Program-made: the position numbers and the translations under genes
The notes under the pieces: generated by a model
What the model saw: the letters and a program-made list of their open reading frames with translations, nothing else
Databases searched by the model: none
What the model was told of the DNA's origin: nothing
Part shown: in pieces, positions 11,735 to 25,600 of the stretch
Numbering within the stretch: position 1 is the first letter of the stretch
Layout of the letters: every line of letters starts with the position of its first letter
Source: Loxodes magnus
Taxonomy: Eukaryota > Ciliophora > Karyorelictea > Loxodida > Loxodidae
Direction: 5' to 3'
DNA length: 64,000 nt
Assembly (NCBI GenBank): GCA_946699065.1
Contig: CAMPDV010003919.1
Location: 1-64,000, forward strand

Positions 11735-13816
11735 CTCACTTACTACTTTTCTTCGCTTCTTTTCAAATTCCCTCTTTATATAATCACTTTCTTAACATTT
11801 TTCGTCTTTAAATCTTTTTTCCTAAAATCATATTAAAACTCACTTACTACTTTTCTTCGCTTCTTTTTAAATTCCCTTTTTATATAATCACTTTCTTAAC
11901 ATTTTTCGTCTTTAAATCTTTTTTCCTAAAATCATATTAAAACTCCTACTTTTCTTCGCTTCTTTTCAAATTCACTTTTAATATAATCACTTTCTTAACA
12001 TTTTTCGTCTTTAAATCTTTTTTCCTAAAATCATATTAAAACTCACTTCCTACTTTTCTTCGCTTCTTTTCAAATTCACTTTTAATATGATCACTTTCTT
12101 AACATTTTTCGTCTTTAAATCTTTTTTCCTAAAATCATATTAAAACTCCTACTTTTCTTCGCTTCTTTTTAAATTCACTTTTAATATAATCACTTTCTTA
12201 ACATTTTTCGTCTTTAAATCTTTTTTCCAAAAATCATATTAAAACTCCTTCTTTTCTTCGCTTCTTTTCAAATTCCCTCTTTATATAATCACTTTCTTAA
12301 CATTTTTCGTCTTTAAATCTTTTTTCCTAAAATCATATTAAAACTCCTACTTTTCTTCGCTTCTTTTCAAATTCACTTTTAATATAATCACTTTCTTAAC
12401 ATTTTTCGTCTTTAAATCTTTTTTCCTAAAATCATATTAAAACTCACTTCCTACTTTTCTTCGCTTCTTTTCAAATTCACTTTTAATATGATCACTTTCT
12501 TAACATTTTTCGTCTTTAAATCTTTTTTCCTAAAATCATATTAAAACTCACTTCCTACTTTTCTTCGCTTCTTTTCAAATTCACTTTTAATATAATCACT
12601 TTCTAAACATTTTTCGTCTTTAGATCTTTTTTCCAAAAATCATATTAAAACTCACTTCCTACTTTTCTTCGCTTCTTTTCAAATTCCCTTTTAATATAAT
12701 CACTTTCTTAACATTTTTCGTCTTTAAATCTTTTTTCCTAAAATCATATTAAAACTCCTACTTTTCTTCGCTTCTTTTTAAATTCCCTTTTTATATAATC
12801 ATTTTCTTAACATTTTTCGTCTTTAAATCTTTTTTCCAAAAATCATATTAAAACTCACTTACTACTTTTCTTCGCTTCTTTTCAAATTCCCTCTTTATAT
12901 AATCACTTTCTTAACATTTTTCGTCTTTAAATCTTTTTTCCTAAAATCATATTAAAACTCCTACTTTTCTTCGCTTCTTTTCAAATTCACTTTTAATATA
13001 ATCACTTTCTTAACATTTTTCGTCTTTAAATCTTTTTTCCAAAAATCATATTAAAACTCCTACTTTTCTTCGCTTCTTTTTAAATTCCCTTTTTATATAA
13101 TCATTTTCTTAACATTTTTCGTCTTTAAATCTTTTTTCCAAAAATCATATTAAAACTCACTTACTACTTTTCTTCGCTTCTTTTCAAATTCCCTCTTTAT
13201 ATAATCACTTTCTTAACATTTTTCGTCTTTAAATCTTTTTTCCAAAAATCATATTAAAACTCCTACTTTTCTTCGCTTCTTTTCAAATTCACTTTTAATA
13301 TGATCACTTTCTTAACATTTTTCGTCTTATAATCTTTTTTCCTAAAATCATATTAAAACTCCTACTTTTCTTCGCTTCTTTTCAAATTCCCTTTTAATAT
13401 AATCACTTTTTTAACATTTTTCGTCTTTAAATCTTTTTTCCTAAAATCATATTAAAACTCCTACTTTTCTTCGCTTCTTTTCAAATTCACTTTTAATATA
13501 ATCACTTTTTTAACATTTTTCGTCTTTAAATCTTTTTTCCTAAAATCATATAAAAACTCACTTCCTACTTTTCTTCGCTTCTTTTCAAATTCACTTTTAA
13601 TATAATCACTTTTTTAACATTTTTCGTCTTTAAATCTTTTTTCCTAAAATCATATTAAAACTCACTTCCTACTTTTCTTCGCTTCTTTTTAAATTCCCTT
13701 TTTCTATGATCATATTCTTAACATTTTTCGTCTTTAAATCTTTTTTCCTAAAATCATATTAAAACTCCTACTTTTCTTCGCTTCTTTTCAAATTCACTTT
13801 TAATATAATCACTTTC

Positions 13817-16450
13817 TTAACATTTTTCGTCTTTAAATCTTTTTTCCTAAAATCATATTAAAACTCCTACTTTTCTTCGCTTCTTTTCAAATTCCCTCTT
13901 TATATAATCACTTTCTTAACATTTTTCGTCTTTAAATCTTTTTTCCTAAAATCATATTAAAACTCACTTACTACTTTTCTTCGCTTCTTTTTAAATTCCC
14001 TTTTTCTATGATCATATTCTTAACATTTTTCGTCTTTAAATCTTTTTTCCAAAAATCATATTAAAACTCACTTCCTACTTTTCTTCGCTTCTTTTTAAAT
14101 TCCCTTTTTATATAATCACTTTCTTAACATTTTTCGTCTTTAAATCTTTTTTCCTAAAATCATATTAAAACTCCTACTTTTCTTCGCTTCTTTTCAAATT
14201 CCCTCTTTATATAATCACTTTCTTAACATTTTTCGTCTTTAAATCTTTTTTCCAAAAATCATATTAAAACTCCTACTTTTCTTCGCTTCTTTTCAAATTC
14301 ACTTTTAATATGATCACTTTCTTAACATTTTTCGTCTTTAAATCTTTTTTCCAAAAATCATATTAAAACTCACTTACTACTTTTCTTCGCTTCTTTTCAA
14401 ATTCCCTCTTTATATAATCACTTTCTTAACATTTTTCGTCTTTAAATCTTTTTTCCAAAAATCATATTAAAACTCCTACTTTTCTTCGCTTCTTTTCAAA
14501 TTCACTTTTAATATGATCACTTTCTTAACATTTTTCGTCTTTAAATCTTTTTTCCAAAAATCATATTAAAACTCACTTACTACTTTTCTTCGCTTCTTTT
14601 CAAATTCCCTCTTTATATAATCACTTTCTTAACATTTTTCGTCTTTAAATCTTTTTTCCTAAAATCATATTAAAACTCACTTACTACTTTTCTTCGCTTC
14701 TTTTTAAATTCCCTTTTTATATAATCACTTTCTTAACATTTTTCGTCTTTAAATCTTTTTTCCTAAAATCATATTAAAACTCCTACTTTTCTTCGCTTCT
14801 TTTCAAATTCACTTTTAATATAATCACTTTCTTAACATTTTTCGTCTTTAAATCTTTTTTCCTAAAATCATATTAAAACTCACTTCCTACTTTTCTTCGC
14901 TTCTTTTCAAATTCACTTTTAATATGATCACTTTCTTAACATTTTTCGTCTTTAAATCTTTTTTCCTAAAATCATATTAAAACTCCTACTTTTCTTCGCT
15001 TCTTTTTAAATTCACTTTTAATATAATCACTTTCTTAACATTTTTCGTCTTTAAATCTTTTTTCCAAAAATCATATTAAAACTCCTTCTTTTCTTCGCTT
15101 CTTTTCAAATTCCCTCTTTATATAATCACTTTCTTAACATTTTTCGTCTTTAAATCTTTTTTCCTAAAATCATATTAAAACTCACTTCCTACTTTTCTTC
15201 GCTTCTTTTCAAATTCACTTTTAATATAATCACTTTCTAAACATTTTTCGTCTTTAGATCTTTTTTCCAAAAATCATATTAAAACTCACTTCCTACTTTT
15301 CTTCGCTTCTTTTCAAATTCCCTTTTAATATAATCACTTTCTTAACATTTTTCGTCTTATAATCTTTTTTCCTAAAATCATATTAAAACTCCTACTTTTC
15401 TTCGCTTCTTTTTAAATTCCCTTTTTATATAATCATTTTCTTAACATTTTTCGTCTTTAAATCTTTTTTCCAAAAATCATATTAAAACTCACTTCCTACT
15501 TTTCTTCGCTTCTTTTCAAATTCCCTCTTTATATAATCACTTTCTTAACATTTTTCGTCTTTAAATCTTTTTTCCTAAAATCATATTAAAACTCCTACTT
15601 TTCTTCGCTTCTTTTCAAATTCACTTTTAATATGATCACTTTCTTAACATTTTTCGTCTTTAAATCTTTTTTCCAAAAATCATATTAAAACTCCTACTTT
15701 TCTTCGCTTCTTTTCAAATTCCCTCTTTATATAATCACTTTCTTAACATTTTTCGTCTTTAAATCTTTTTTCCAAAAATCATATTAAAACTCACTTACTA
15801 CTTTTCTTCGCTTCTTTTCAAATTCCCTCTTTATATAATCACTTTCTTAACATTTTTCGTCTTTAAATCTTTTTTCCAAAAATCATATTAAAACTCCTAC
15901 TTTTCTTCGCTTCTTTTCAAATTCACTTTTAATATGATCACTTTCTTAACATTTTTCGTCTTATAATCTTTTTTCCTAAAATCATATTAAAACTCCTACT
16001 TTTCTTCGCTTCTTTTCAAATTCCCTTTTAATATAATCACTTTCTTAACATTTTTCGTCTTTAAATCTTTTTTCCTAAAATCATATTAAAACTCCTACTT
16101 TTCTTCGCTTCTTTTCAAATTCACTTTTAATATAATCACTTTCTTAACATTTTTCGTCTTTAAATCTTTTTTCCTAAAATCATATAAAAACTCACTTCCT
16201 ACTTTTCTTCGCTTCTTTTCAAATTCACTTTTAATATAATCACTTTTTTAACATTTTTCGTCTTTAAATCTTTTTTCCTAAAATCATATTAAAACTCACT
16301 TCCTACTTTTCTTCGCTTCTTTTTAAATTCCCTTTTTCTATGATCATATTCTTAACATTTTTCGTCTTTAAATCTTTTTTCCTAAAATCATATTAAAACT
16401 CCTACTTTTCTTCGCTTCTTTTCAAATTCACTTTTAATATAATCACTTTC
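13817..16450. repeat. Higher-order repeat, copy C (~2.63 kb)
   Basis: Starts +2,837 bp from copy B (11164 to 14001) and falls back to +2,634 bp after the point where B has two extra monomers (12598 to 15232; 13699 to 16333). C therefore has the monomer count of copy A. It carries some alleles absent from A and B, for example TTATAATC near 15357 instead of TTTAAATC, so it has also drifted or been converted on its own. Confidence 0.87.
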
Positions 16451-16529
16451 TTAACATTTTTCGTCTTTAAATCTTTTTTCCTAAAATCATATTAAAACTC
16501 CTACTTTTCTTCGCTTCTTTTCAAATTCC

Positions 16530-19238
16530 CTCTTTATATGATCACTTTCTTAACATTTTTCGTCTTTAAATCTTTTTTCCTAAAATCATATTAAAACTCC
16601 TACTTTTCTTCGCTTCTTTTCAAATTCACTTTTAATATGATCACTTTCTTAACATTTTTCGTCTTTAAATCTTTTTTCCAAAAATCATATTAAAACTCAC
16701 TTCCTACTTTTCTTCGCTTCTTTTCAAATTCCCTCTTTATATAATCACTTTCTTAACATTTTTCGTCTTTAAATCTTTTTTCCAAAAATCATATTAAAAC
16801 TCCTACTTTTCTTCGCTTCTTTTCAAATTCACTTTTAATATAATCACTTTTTTAACATTTTTCGTCTTTAAATCTTTTTTCCTAAAATCATATTAAAACT
16901 CCTACTTTTCTTCGCTTCTTTTCAAATTCCCTTTTAATATAATCACTTTTTTAACATTTTTCGTCTTTAAATCTTTTTTCCTAAAATCATATTAAAACTC
17001 CTACTTTTCTTCGCTTCTTTTCAAATTCACTTTTAATATAATCACTTTTTTAACATTTTTCGTCTTTAAATCTTTTTTCCTAAAATCATATAAAAACTCA
17101 CTTCCTACTTTTCTTCGCTTCTTTTCAAATTCACTTTTAATATAATCACTTTTTTAACATTTTTCGTCTTTAAATCTTTTTTCCTAAAATCATATTAAAA
17201 CTCACTTCCTACTTTTCTTCGCTTCTTTTCAAATTCCCTTTTAATATAATCACTTTCTTAACATTTTTCGTCTTTAAATCTTTTTTCCTAAAATCATATT
17301 AAAACTCCTACTTTTCTTCGCTTCTTTTCAAATTCACTTTTAATATAATCACTTTTTTAACATTTTTCGTCTTTAAATCTTTTTTCCAAAAATCATATTA
17401 AAACTCCTACTTTTCTTCGCTTCTTTTCAAATTCCCTCTTTATATAATCACTTTCTTAACATTTTTCGTCTTTAAATCTTTTTTCCAAAAATCATATTAA
17501 AACTCCTACTTTTCTTCGCTTCTTTTTAAATTCACTTTTAATATAATCACTTTCTTAACATTTTTCGTCTTTAAATCTTTTTTCCAAAAATCATATTAAA
17601 ACTCCTTCTTTTCTTCGCTTCTTTTCAAATTCCCTCTTTATATAATCACTTTCTTAACATTTTTCGTCTTTAAATCTTTTTTCCTAAAATCATATTAAAA
17701 CTCACTTCCTACTTTTCTTCGCTTCTTTTCAAATTCACTTTTAATATAATCACTTTCTAAACATTTTTCGTCTTTAGATCTTTTTTCCAAAAATCATATT
17801 AAAACTCACTTCCTACTTTTCTTCGCTTCTTTTTAAATTCCCTTTTTATATAATCACTTTCTTAACATTTTTCGTCTTTAAATCTTTTTTCCAAAAATCA
17901 TATTAAAACTCCTTCTTTTCTTCGCTTCTTTTCAAATTCACTTTTAATATAATCACTTTCTTAACATTTTTCGTCTTTAAATCTTTTTTCCAAAAATCAT
18001 ATTAAAACTCCTACTTTTCTTCGCTTCTTTTCAAATTCCCTTTTAATATAATCATTTTTTTAACATTTTTCGTCTTTAAATCTTTTTTCCAAAAATCATA
18101 TTAAAACTCCTACTTTTCTTCGCTTCTTTTCAAATTCACTTTTAATATAATCACTTTTTTAACATTTTTCGTCTTTAAATCTTTTTTCCAAAAATCATAT
18201 TAAAACTCACTTACTACTTTTCTTCGCTTCTTTTCAAATTCCCTCTTTATATAATCACTTTCTTAACATTTTTCGTCTTTAAATCTTTTTTCCAAAAATC
18301 ATATTAAAACTCCTACTTTTCTTCGCTTCTTTTCAAATTCACTTTTAATATGATCACTTTCTTAACATTTTTCGTCTTATAATCTTTTTTCCTAAAATCA
18401 TATTAAAACTCCTACTTTTCTTCGCTTCTTTTCAAATTCCCTTTTAATATAATCACTTTTTTAACATTTTTCGTCTTTAAATCTTTTTTCCTAAAATCAT
18501 ATTAAAACTCCTACTTTTCTTCGCTTCTTTTCAAATTCACTTTTAATATAATCACTTTTTTAACATTTTTCGTCTTTAAATCTTTTTTCCTAAAATCATA
18601 TAAAAACTCACTTCCTACTTTTCTTCGCTTCTTTTCAAATTCACTTTTAATATAATCACTTTTTTAACATTTTTCGTCTTTAAATCTTTTTTCCTAAAAT
18701 CATATTAAAACTCCTACTTTTCTTCGCTTCTTTTCAAATTCACTTTTAATATAATCACTTTCTTAACATTTTTCGTCTTTAAATCTTTTTTCCTAAAATC
18801 ATATTAAAACTCCTACTTTTCTTCGCTTCTTTTCAAATTCCCTCTTTATATGATCACTTTCTTAACATTTTTCGTCTTTAAATCTTTTTTCCTAAAATCA
18901 TATTAAAACTCCTACTTTTCTTCGCTTCTTTTTAAATTCCCTTTTTCTATGATCATATTCTTAACATTTTTCGTCTTTAAATCTTTTTTCCTAAAATCAT
19001 ATTAAAACTCCTACTTTTCTTCGCTTCTTTTCAAATTCCTTTTTTCTATAATCACTTTTTTAACAATTTTTGTCTTTAAATCTTTTTTCCAAAAATCATA
19101 TTAAAACTCACTTCCTACTTTTCTTCGCTTCTTTTCAAATTCCCTTTTAATATAATCACTTTCTTAACATTTTTCGTCTTTAAATCTTTTTTCCAAAAAT
19201 CATATTAAAACTCCTACTTTTCTTCGCTTCTTTTCAAA
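16530..19238. repeat. 2.7-kb block, first copy of a dispersed duplication
   Basis: About 27 monomers that recur nearly identically at 34.92-37.63 kb. Markers shared at exactly +18,393 bp: ATATAAAAAC at 17088, CACTTTCTAAAC at 17752, the rare ATCATTTTTT at 18051, TTATAATC near 18377, TATATGATCAC near 18848, and the rare TTAACAATTTTTGTC near 19061. Its middle is homologous to copies A-C (CTCCTTC and CTTTCTAAAC at +2,520 bp from copy C), so it is a rearranged relative of that higher-order repeat. Confidence 0.88.
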
Positions 19239-20372
19239 TTCCCTTTTAATATAATCACTTTTTTAACATTTTTCGTCTTTAAATCTTTTTTCCTAAAATC
19301 ATATTAAAACTCCTACTTTTCTTCGCTTCTTTTCAAATTCACTTTTAATATAATCACTTTCTTAACATTTTTCGTCTTTAAATCTTTTTTCCTAAAATCA
19401 TATTAAAACTCCTACTTTTCTTCGCTTCTTTTTAAATTCCCTTTTTATATAATCACTTTCTTGACATTTTTCGTCTTATAATCTTTTTTCCTAAAATCAT
19501 ATTAAAACTCCTACTTTTCTTCGCTTCTTTTCAAATTCACTTTTAATATAATCACTTTTTTAACATTTTTCTTCTTTAAATCTTTTTTCCTAAAATCATA
19601 TTAAAACTCCTACTTTTCTTCGCTTCTTTTCAAATTCCCTCTTTATATAATCACTTTCTTAACATTTTTCGTCTTTAAATCTTTTTTCCTAAAATCATAT
19701 TAAAACTCCTACTTTTCTTCGCTTCTTTTCAAATTCCCTCTTTATATAATCACTTTCTTAACATTTTTCGTCTTTAAATCTTTTTTCCAAAAATCATATT
19801 AAAACTCACTTCCTACTTTTCTTCGCTTCTTTTCAAATTCACTTTTAATATAATCACTTTCTTAACATTTTTCGTCTTTAAATCTTTTTTCCTAAAATCA
19901 TATTAAAACTCCTACTTTTCTTCGCTTCTTTTTAAATTCCCTCTTTATATAATCACTTTTTTAACATTTTTCGTCTTTAAATCTTTTTTCCTAAAATCAT
20001 ATAAAAACTCACTTACTACTTTTCTTCGCTTCTTTTCAAATTCACTTTTAATATAATCACTTTTTTAACATTTTTCGTCTTTAAATCTTTTTTCCAAAAA
20101 TCATATTAAAACTCCTACTTTTCTTCGCTTCTTTTCAAATTCACTTTTAATATAATCACTTTTTTAACATTTTTCGTCTTTAAATCTTTTTTCCAAAAAT
20201 CATATTAAAACTCACTTACTACTTTTCTTCGCTTCTTTTCAAATTCCCTCTTTATATAATCACTTTCTTAACATTTTTCGTCTTTAAATCTTTTTTCCAA
20301 AAATCATATTAAAACTCCTACTTTTCTTCGCTTCTTTTCAAATTCACTTTTAATATAATCACTTTTTTAACA
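19239..20372. repeat. Mixed satellite segment
   Basis: Ordinary monomers linking two duplicated domains. One copy at 19461 has TTGACA for TTAACA next to a TTATAATC allele, and one near 19570 has TTTTTCTTC for TTTTTCGTC, losing its CpG. No longer repeat period was apparent and nothing but satellite is present. Confidence 0.7.
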
Positions 20373-21778
20373 TTTTTCGTCTTTAAATCTTTTTTCCTAA
20401 AATCATATTAAAACTCCTACTTTTCTTCGCTTCTTTTCAAATTCCCTTTTAATATAATCACTTTTTTAACATTTTTCGTCTTTAAATCTTTTTTCCTAAA
20501 ATCATATTAAAACTCCTACTTTTCTTCGCTTCTTTTCAAATTCACTTTTAATATAATCACTTTTTTAACATTTTTCGTCTTTAAATCTTTTTTCCTAAAA
20601 TCATATAAAAACTCACTTCCTACTTTTCTTCGCTTCTTTTCAAATTCACTTTTAATATAATCACTTTTTTAACATTTTTCGTCTTTAAATCTTTTTTCCT
20701 AAAATCATATTAAAACTCACTTCCTACTTTTCTTCGCTTCTTTTCAAATTCCCTTTTAATATAATCACTTTCTTAACATTTTTCGTCTTTAAATCTTTTT
20801 TCCTAAAATCATATTAAAACTCCTACTTTTCTTCGCTTCTTTTCAAATTCACTTTTAATATAATCACTTTTTTAACATTTTTCGTCTTTAAATCTTTTTT
20901 CCAAAAATCATATTAAAACTCCTACTTTTCTTCGCTTCTTTTCAAATTCCCTCTTTATATAATCACTTTCTTAACATTTTTCGTCTTTAAATCTTTTTTC
21001 CTAAAATCATATTAAAACTCCTACTTTTCTTCGCTTCTTTTCAAATTCCCTCTTTATATGATCACTTTCTTAACATTTTTCGTCTTTAAATCTTTTTTCC
21101 TAAAATCATATTAAAACTCCTACTTTTCTTCGCTTCTTTTCAAATTCCCTTTTAATATAATCACTTTTTTAACATTTTTCGTCTTTAAATCTTTTTTCCT
21201 AAAATCATATTAAAACTCCTACTTTTCTTCGCTTCTTTTCAAATTCACTTTTAATATAATCACTTTTTTAACATTTTTCGTCTTTAAATCTTTTTTCCTA
21301 AAATCATATAAAAACTCACTTCCTACTTTTCTTCGCTTCTTTTCAAATTCACTTTTAATATAATCACTTTTTTAACATTTTTCGTCTTTAAATCTTTTTT
21401 CCTAAAATCATATTAAAACTCACTTCCTACTTTTCTTCGCTTCTTTTCAAATTCCCTTTTAATATAATCACTTTCTTAACATTTTTCGTCTTTAAATCTT
21501 TTTTCCTAAAATCATATTAAAACTCCTACTTTTCTTCGCTTCTTTTCAAATTCACTTTTAATATAATCACTTTTTTAACATTTTTCGTCTTTAAATCTTT
21601 TTTCCAAAAATCATATTAAAACTCCTACTTTTCTTCGCTTCTTTTCAAATTCCCTCTTTATATAATCACTTTCTTAACATTTTTCGTCTTTAAATCTTTT
21701 TTCCTAAAATCATATTAAAACTCCTACTTTTCTTCGCTTCTTTTCAAATTCCCTCTTTATATGATCACTTTCTTAACA
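20373..21778. repeat. Tandem duplication of a 7-monomer unit (703 bp)
   Basis: ATATAAAAAC starts at 20603 and 21306, and TCTTTATATG at 21051 and 21754, both 703 bp apart. 703 equals five 99-bp plus two 104-bp monomers. Monomer types between the markers follow the same order. The match breaks on the left where CACTTTTTTAAC meets CACTTTCTTAAC (about 20,372/21,075). Similar strings occur in the 16.9-17.5 and 34.7-35.9 kb regions, so this is an amplified piece of the 2.7 kb block. Confidence 0.83.
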
Positions 21779-22544
21779 TTTTTCGTCTTTAAATCTTTTT
21801 TCCTAAAATCATATTAAAACTCCTACTTTTCTTCGCTTCTTTTTAAATTCCCTTTTTCTATGATCATATTCTTAACATTTTTCGTCTTTAAATTTTTTTT
21901 CCTAAAATCATATTAAAACTCCTACTTTTCTTCGCTTCTTTTCAAATTCCTTTTTTCTATAATCACTTTTTTAACAATTTTTGTCTTTAAATCTTTTTTC
22001 CAAAAATCATATTAAAACTCACTTCCTACTTTTCTTCGCTTCTTTTCAAATTCCCTTTTAATATAATCACTTTCTTAACATTTTTCGTCTTTAAATCTTT
22101 TTTCCAAAAATCATATTAAAACTCACTTCCTACTTTTCTTCGCTTCTTTTCAAATTCCCTTTTAATATAATCACTTTTTTAACATTTTTCGTCTTTAAAT
22201 CTTTTTTCCTAAAATCATATTAAAACTCCTACTTTTCTTCGCTTCTTTTCAAATTCCCTCTTTCTATGATCACTTTCTTAACATTTTTCGTCTTATAATC
22301 TTTTTTCCTAAAATCATATTAAAACTCCTACTTTTCTTCGCTTCTTTTCAAATTCACTTTTAATATAATCACTTTTTTAACATTTTTCGTCTTTAAATCT
22401 TTTTTCCAAAAATCATATTAAAACTCACTTCCTACTTTTCTTCGCTTCTTTTCAAATTCCCTCTTTCTATGATCACTTTCTTAACATTTTTCGTCTTTAA
22501 ATCTTTTTTCCTAAAATCATATTAAAACTCACTTCCTACTTTTC

Positions 22545-22648
22545 TTCGCTTCTTTTCAAATTCCCTCTTTATATAATCACTTTCTTAACATTTTTCGTCT
22601 TTAAATCTTTTTTCCAAAAATCATATTAAAACTCACTTCCTACTTTTC
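22545..22648 (+). repeat. Type monomer, 104-bp form
   Basis: A clean example of the long monomer. It equals the 99-bp form except for five extra bases after AAAACTC, giving CTCACTTCCTAC in place of CTCCTAC. Other 104-bp alleles at this site are CTCACTTACTAC, CTCACTTACTTC and CTCACTTTCTAC. The block looks like a local partial duplication of the ACTTC/CTAC type. Its alleles are regionally clustered: CACTTTCTAC mainly at 23.1-30.2 kb, and CACTTACTTC in the first 250 bases and again from about 37.7 kb onward. Confidence 0.93.
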
Positions 22649-25600
22649 TTCGCTTCTTTTCAAATTCACTTTTAATATAATCACTTTCTTAACATTTTTC
22701 GTCTTTAAATCTTTTTTCCTAAAATCATATTAAAACTCACTTCCTACTTTTCTTCGCTTCTTTTCAAATTCCCTTTTAATATAATCACTTTCTTAACATT
22801 TTTCGTCTTTAAATCTTTTTTCCTAAAATCATATTAAAACTCCTACTTTTCTTCGCTTCTTTTCAAATTCACTTTTAATATAATCACTTTCTTAACATTT
22901 TTCGTCTTTAAATCTTTTTTCCTAAAATCATATTAAAACTCACTTCCTACTTTTCTTCGCTTCTTTTCAAATTCCCTCTTTATATAATCACTTTCTTAAC
23001 ATTTTTCGTCTTTAAATCTTTTTTCCTAAAATCATATTAAAACTCCTACTTTTCTTCGCTTCTTTTCAAATTCCCTCTTTATATAATCACTTTCTTAACA
23101 TTTTTCGTCTTTAAATCTTTTTTCCTAAAATCATATTAAAACTCACTTTCTACTTTTCTTCGCTTCTTTTCAAATTCCCTCTTTCTATGATCATATTCTT
23201 AACATTTTTCGTCTTTAAATCTTTTTTCCTAAAATCATATTAAAACTCACTTTCTACTTTTCTTCGCTTCTTTTCAAATTCCCTCTTTCTATGATCATAT
23301 TCTTAACATTTTTCGTCTTTAAATCTTTTTTCCTAAAATCATATTAAAACTCCTACTTTTCTTCGCTTCTTTTTAAATTCACTTTTAATATAATCACTTT
23401 CTTAACATTTTTCGTCTTTAAATCTTTTTTCCTAAAATCATATTAAAACTCCTACTTTTCTTCGCTTCTTTTTAAATTCCCTTTTTCTATAATCACTTTC
23501 TTAACATTTTTCGTCTTTAAATCTTTTTTCCTAAAATCATATTAAAACTCACTTACTACTTTTCTTCGCTTCTTTTCAAATTCACTTTTAATATAATCAC
23601 TTTCTTAACATTTTTCGTCTTTAAATCTTTTTTCCTAAAATCATATTAAAACTCACTTACTACTTTTCTTCGCTTCTTTTCAAATTCCCTTTTAATATAA
23701 TCCTTTCTAAACATTTTTCGTCTTTAGATCTTTTTTCCAAAAATCATATTAAAACTCACTTCCTACTTTTCTTCGCTTCTTTTCAAATTCACTTTTAATA
23801 TGATCACTTTCTTAACATTTTTCGTCTTTAAATCTTTTTTCCAAAAATCATATTAAAACTCCTACTTTTCTACGCTTCTTTTCAAATTCACTTTTAATAT
23901 AATCACTTTCTTAACATTTTTCGTCTTTAAATCTTTTTTCCTAAAATCATATTAAAACTCACTTACTACTTTTCTTCGCTTCTTTTCAAATTCACTTTTA
24001 ATATAATCACTTTCTTAACATTTTTCGTCTTTAAATCTTTTTTCCTAAAATCATATTAAAACTCACTTCCTACTTTTCTTCGCTTCTTTTCAAATTCCCT
24101 CTTTATATAATCACTTTCTTAACATTTTTCGTCTTTAAATCTTTTTTCCAAAAATCATATTAAAACTCACTTCCTACTTTTCTTCGCTTCTTTTCAAATT
24201 CACTTTTAATATAATCACTTTCTTAACATTTTTCGTCTTTAAATCTTTTTTCCTAAAATCATATTAAAACTCACTTCCTACTTTTCTTCGCTTCTTTTCA
24301 AATTCCCTTTTAATATAATCACTTTCTTAACATTTTTCGTCTTTAAATCTTTTTTCCTAAAATCATATTAAAACTCCTACTTTTCTTCGCTTCTTTTCAA
24401 ATTCACTTTTAATATAATCACTTTCTTAACATTTTTCGTCTTTAAATCTTTTTTCCTAAAATCATATTAAAACTCACTTCCTACTTTTCTTCGCTTCTTT
24501 TCAAATTCCCTCTTTATATAATCACTTTCTTAACATTTTTCGTCTTTAAATCTTTTTTCCTAAAATCATATTAAAACTCCTACTTTTCTTCGCTTCTTTT
24601 CAAATTCCCTCTTTATATAATCACTTTCTTAAATTTTTCGTCTTTAAATCTTTTTTCCTAAAATCATATTAAAACTCCTACTTTTCTTCGCTTCTTTTCA
24701 AATTCACTTTTAATATAATCACTTTCTTAACATTTTTCGTCTTTAAATCTTTTTTCCTAAAATCATATTAAAACTCCTACTTTTCTTCGCTTCTTTTTAA
24801 ATTCACTTTTTATATAATCACTTTCTTAACATTTTTCGTCTTTAAATCTTTTTTCCTAAAATCATATTAAAACTCCTACTTTTCTTCGCTTCTTTTTAAA
24901 TTCCCTTTTTCTATAATCACTTTCTTAACATTTTTCGTCTTTAAATCTTTTTTCCTAAAATCATATTAAAACTCACTTTCTACTTTTCTTCGCTTCTTTT
25001 CAAATTCCCTCTTTCTATGATCATATTCTTAACATTTTTCGTCTTTAAATCTTTTTTCCTAAAATCATATTAAAACTCACTTTCTACTTTTCTTCGCTTC
25101 TTTTCAAATTCCCTCTTTCTATGATCATATTCTTAACATTTTTCGTCTTTAAATCTTTTTTCCTAAAATCATATTAAAACTCCTACTTTTCTTCGCTTCT
25201 TTTTAAATTCACTTTTAATATAATCACTTTCTTAACATTTTTCGTCTTTAAATCTTTTTTCCTAAAATCATATTAAAACTCCTACTTTTCTTCGCTTCTT
25301 TTTAAATTCCCTTTTTCTATAATCACTTTCTTAACATTTTTCGTCTTTAAATCTTTTTTCCTAAAATCATATTAAAACTCCTACTTTTCTTCGCTTCTTT
25401 TTAAATTCCCTCTTTATATAATCACTTTCTTAACATTTTTCGTCTTTAAATCTTTTTTCCTAAAATCATATTAAAACTCACTTACTACTTTTCTTCGCTT
25501 CTTTTCAAATTCCCTTTTAATATAATCCTTTCTAAACATTTTTCGTCTTTAGATCTTTTTTCCAAAAATCATATTAAAACTCACTTCCTACTTTTCTTCG

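Larger units (their letters stand above)
10980..13816. repeat. Higher-order repeat, copy B (~2.84 kb, two extra monomers)
   Basis: Markers match copy A at +2,629 bp (8535 to 11164), +2,634 bp (CTCCTTC, 9611 to 12245) and then +2,837 bp (CTTTCTAAAC, 9761 to 12598; TTTTTCTATG, 10862 to 13699). The 5-bp step is a 99-to-104 change and the 203-bp step is one 99-bp plus one 104-bp monomer, present at roughly 12.34-12.54 kb and absent from A and C. This looks like an unequal-exchange insertion inside an otherwise faithful copy. Confidence 0.88.

Noticed and set aside
19461-19482. Bacterial-type promoter: TTGACA followed by TATAAT
   Set aside because: The TTGACA at 19461-19466 is a single-copy mutation and lies only 10 bp from TATAAT (19477-19482), not about 17 bp; no gene follows.
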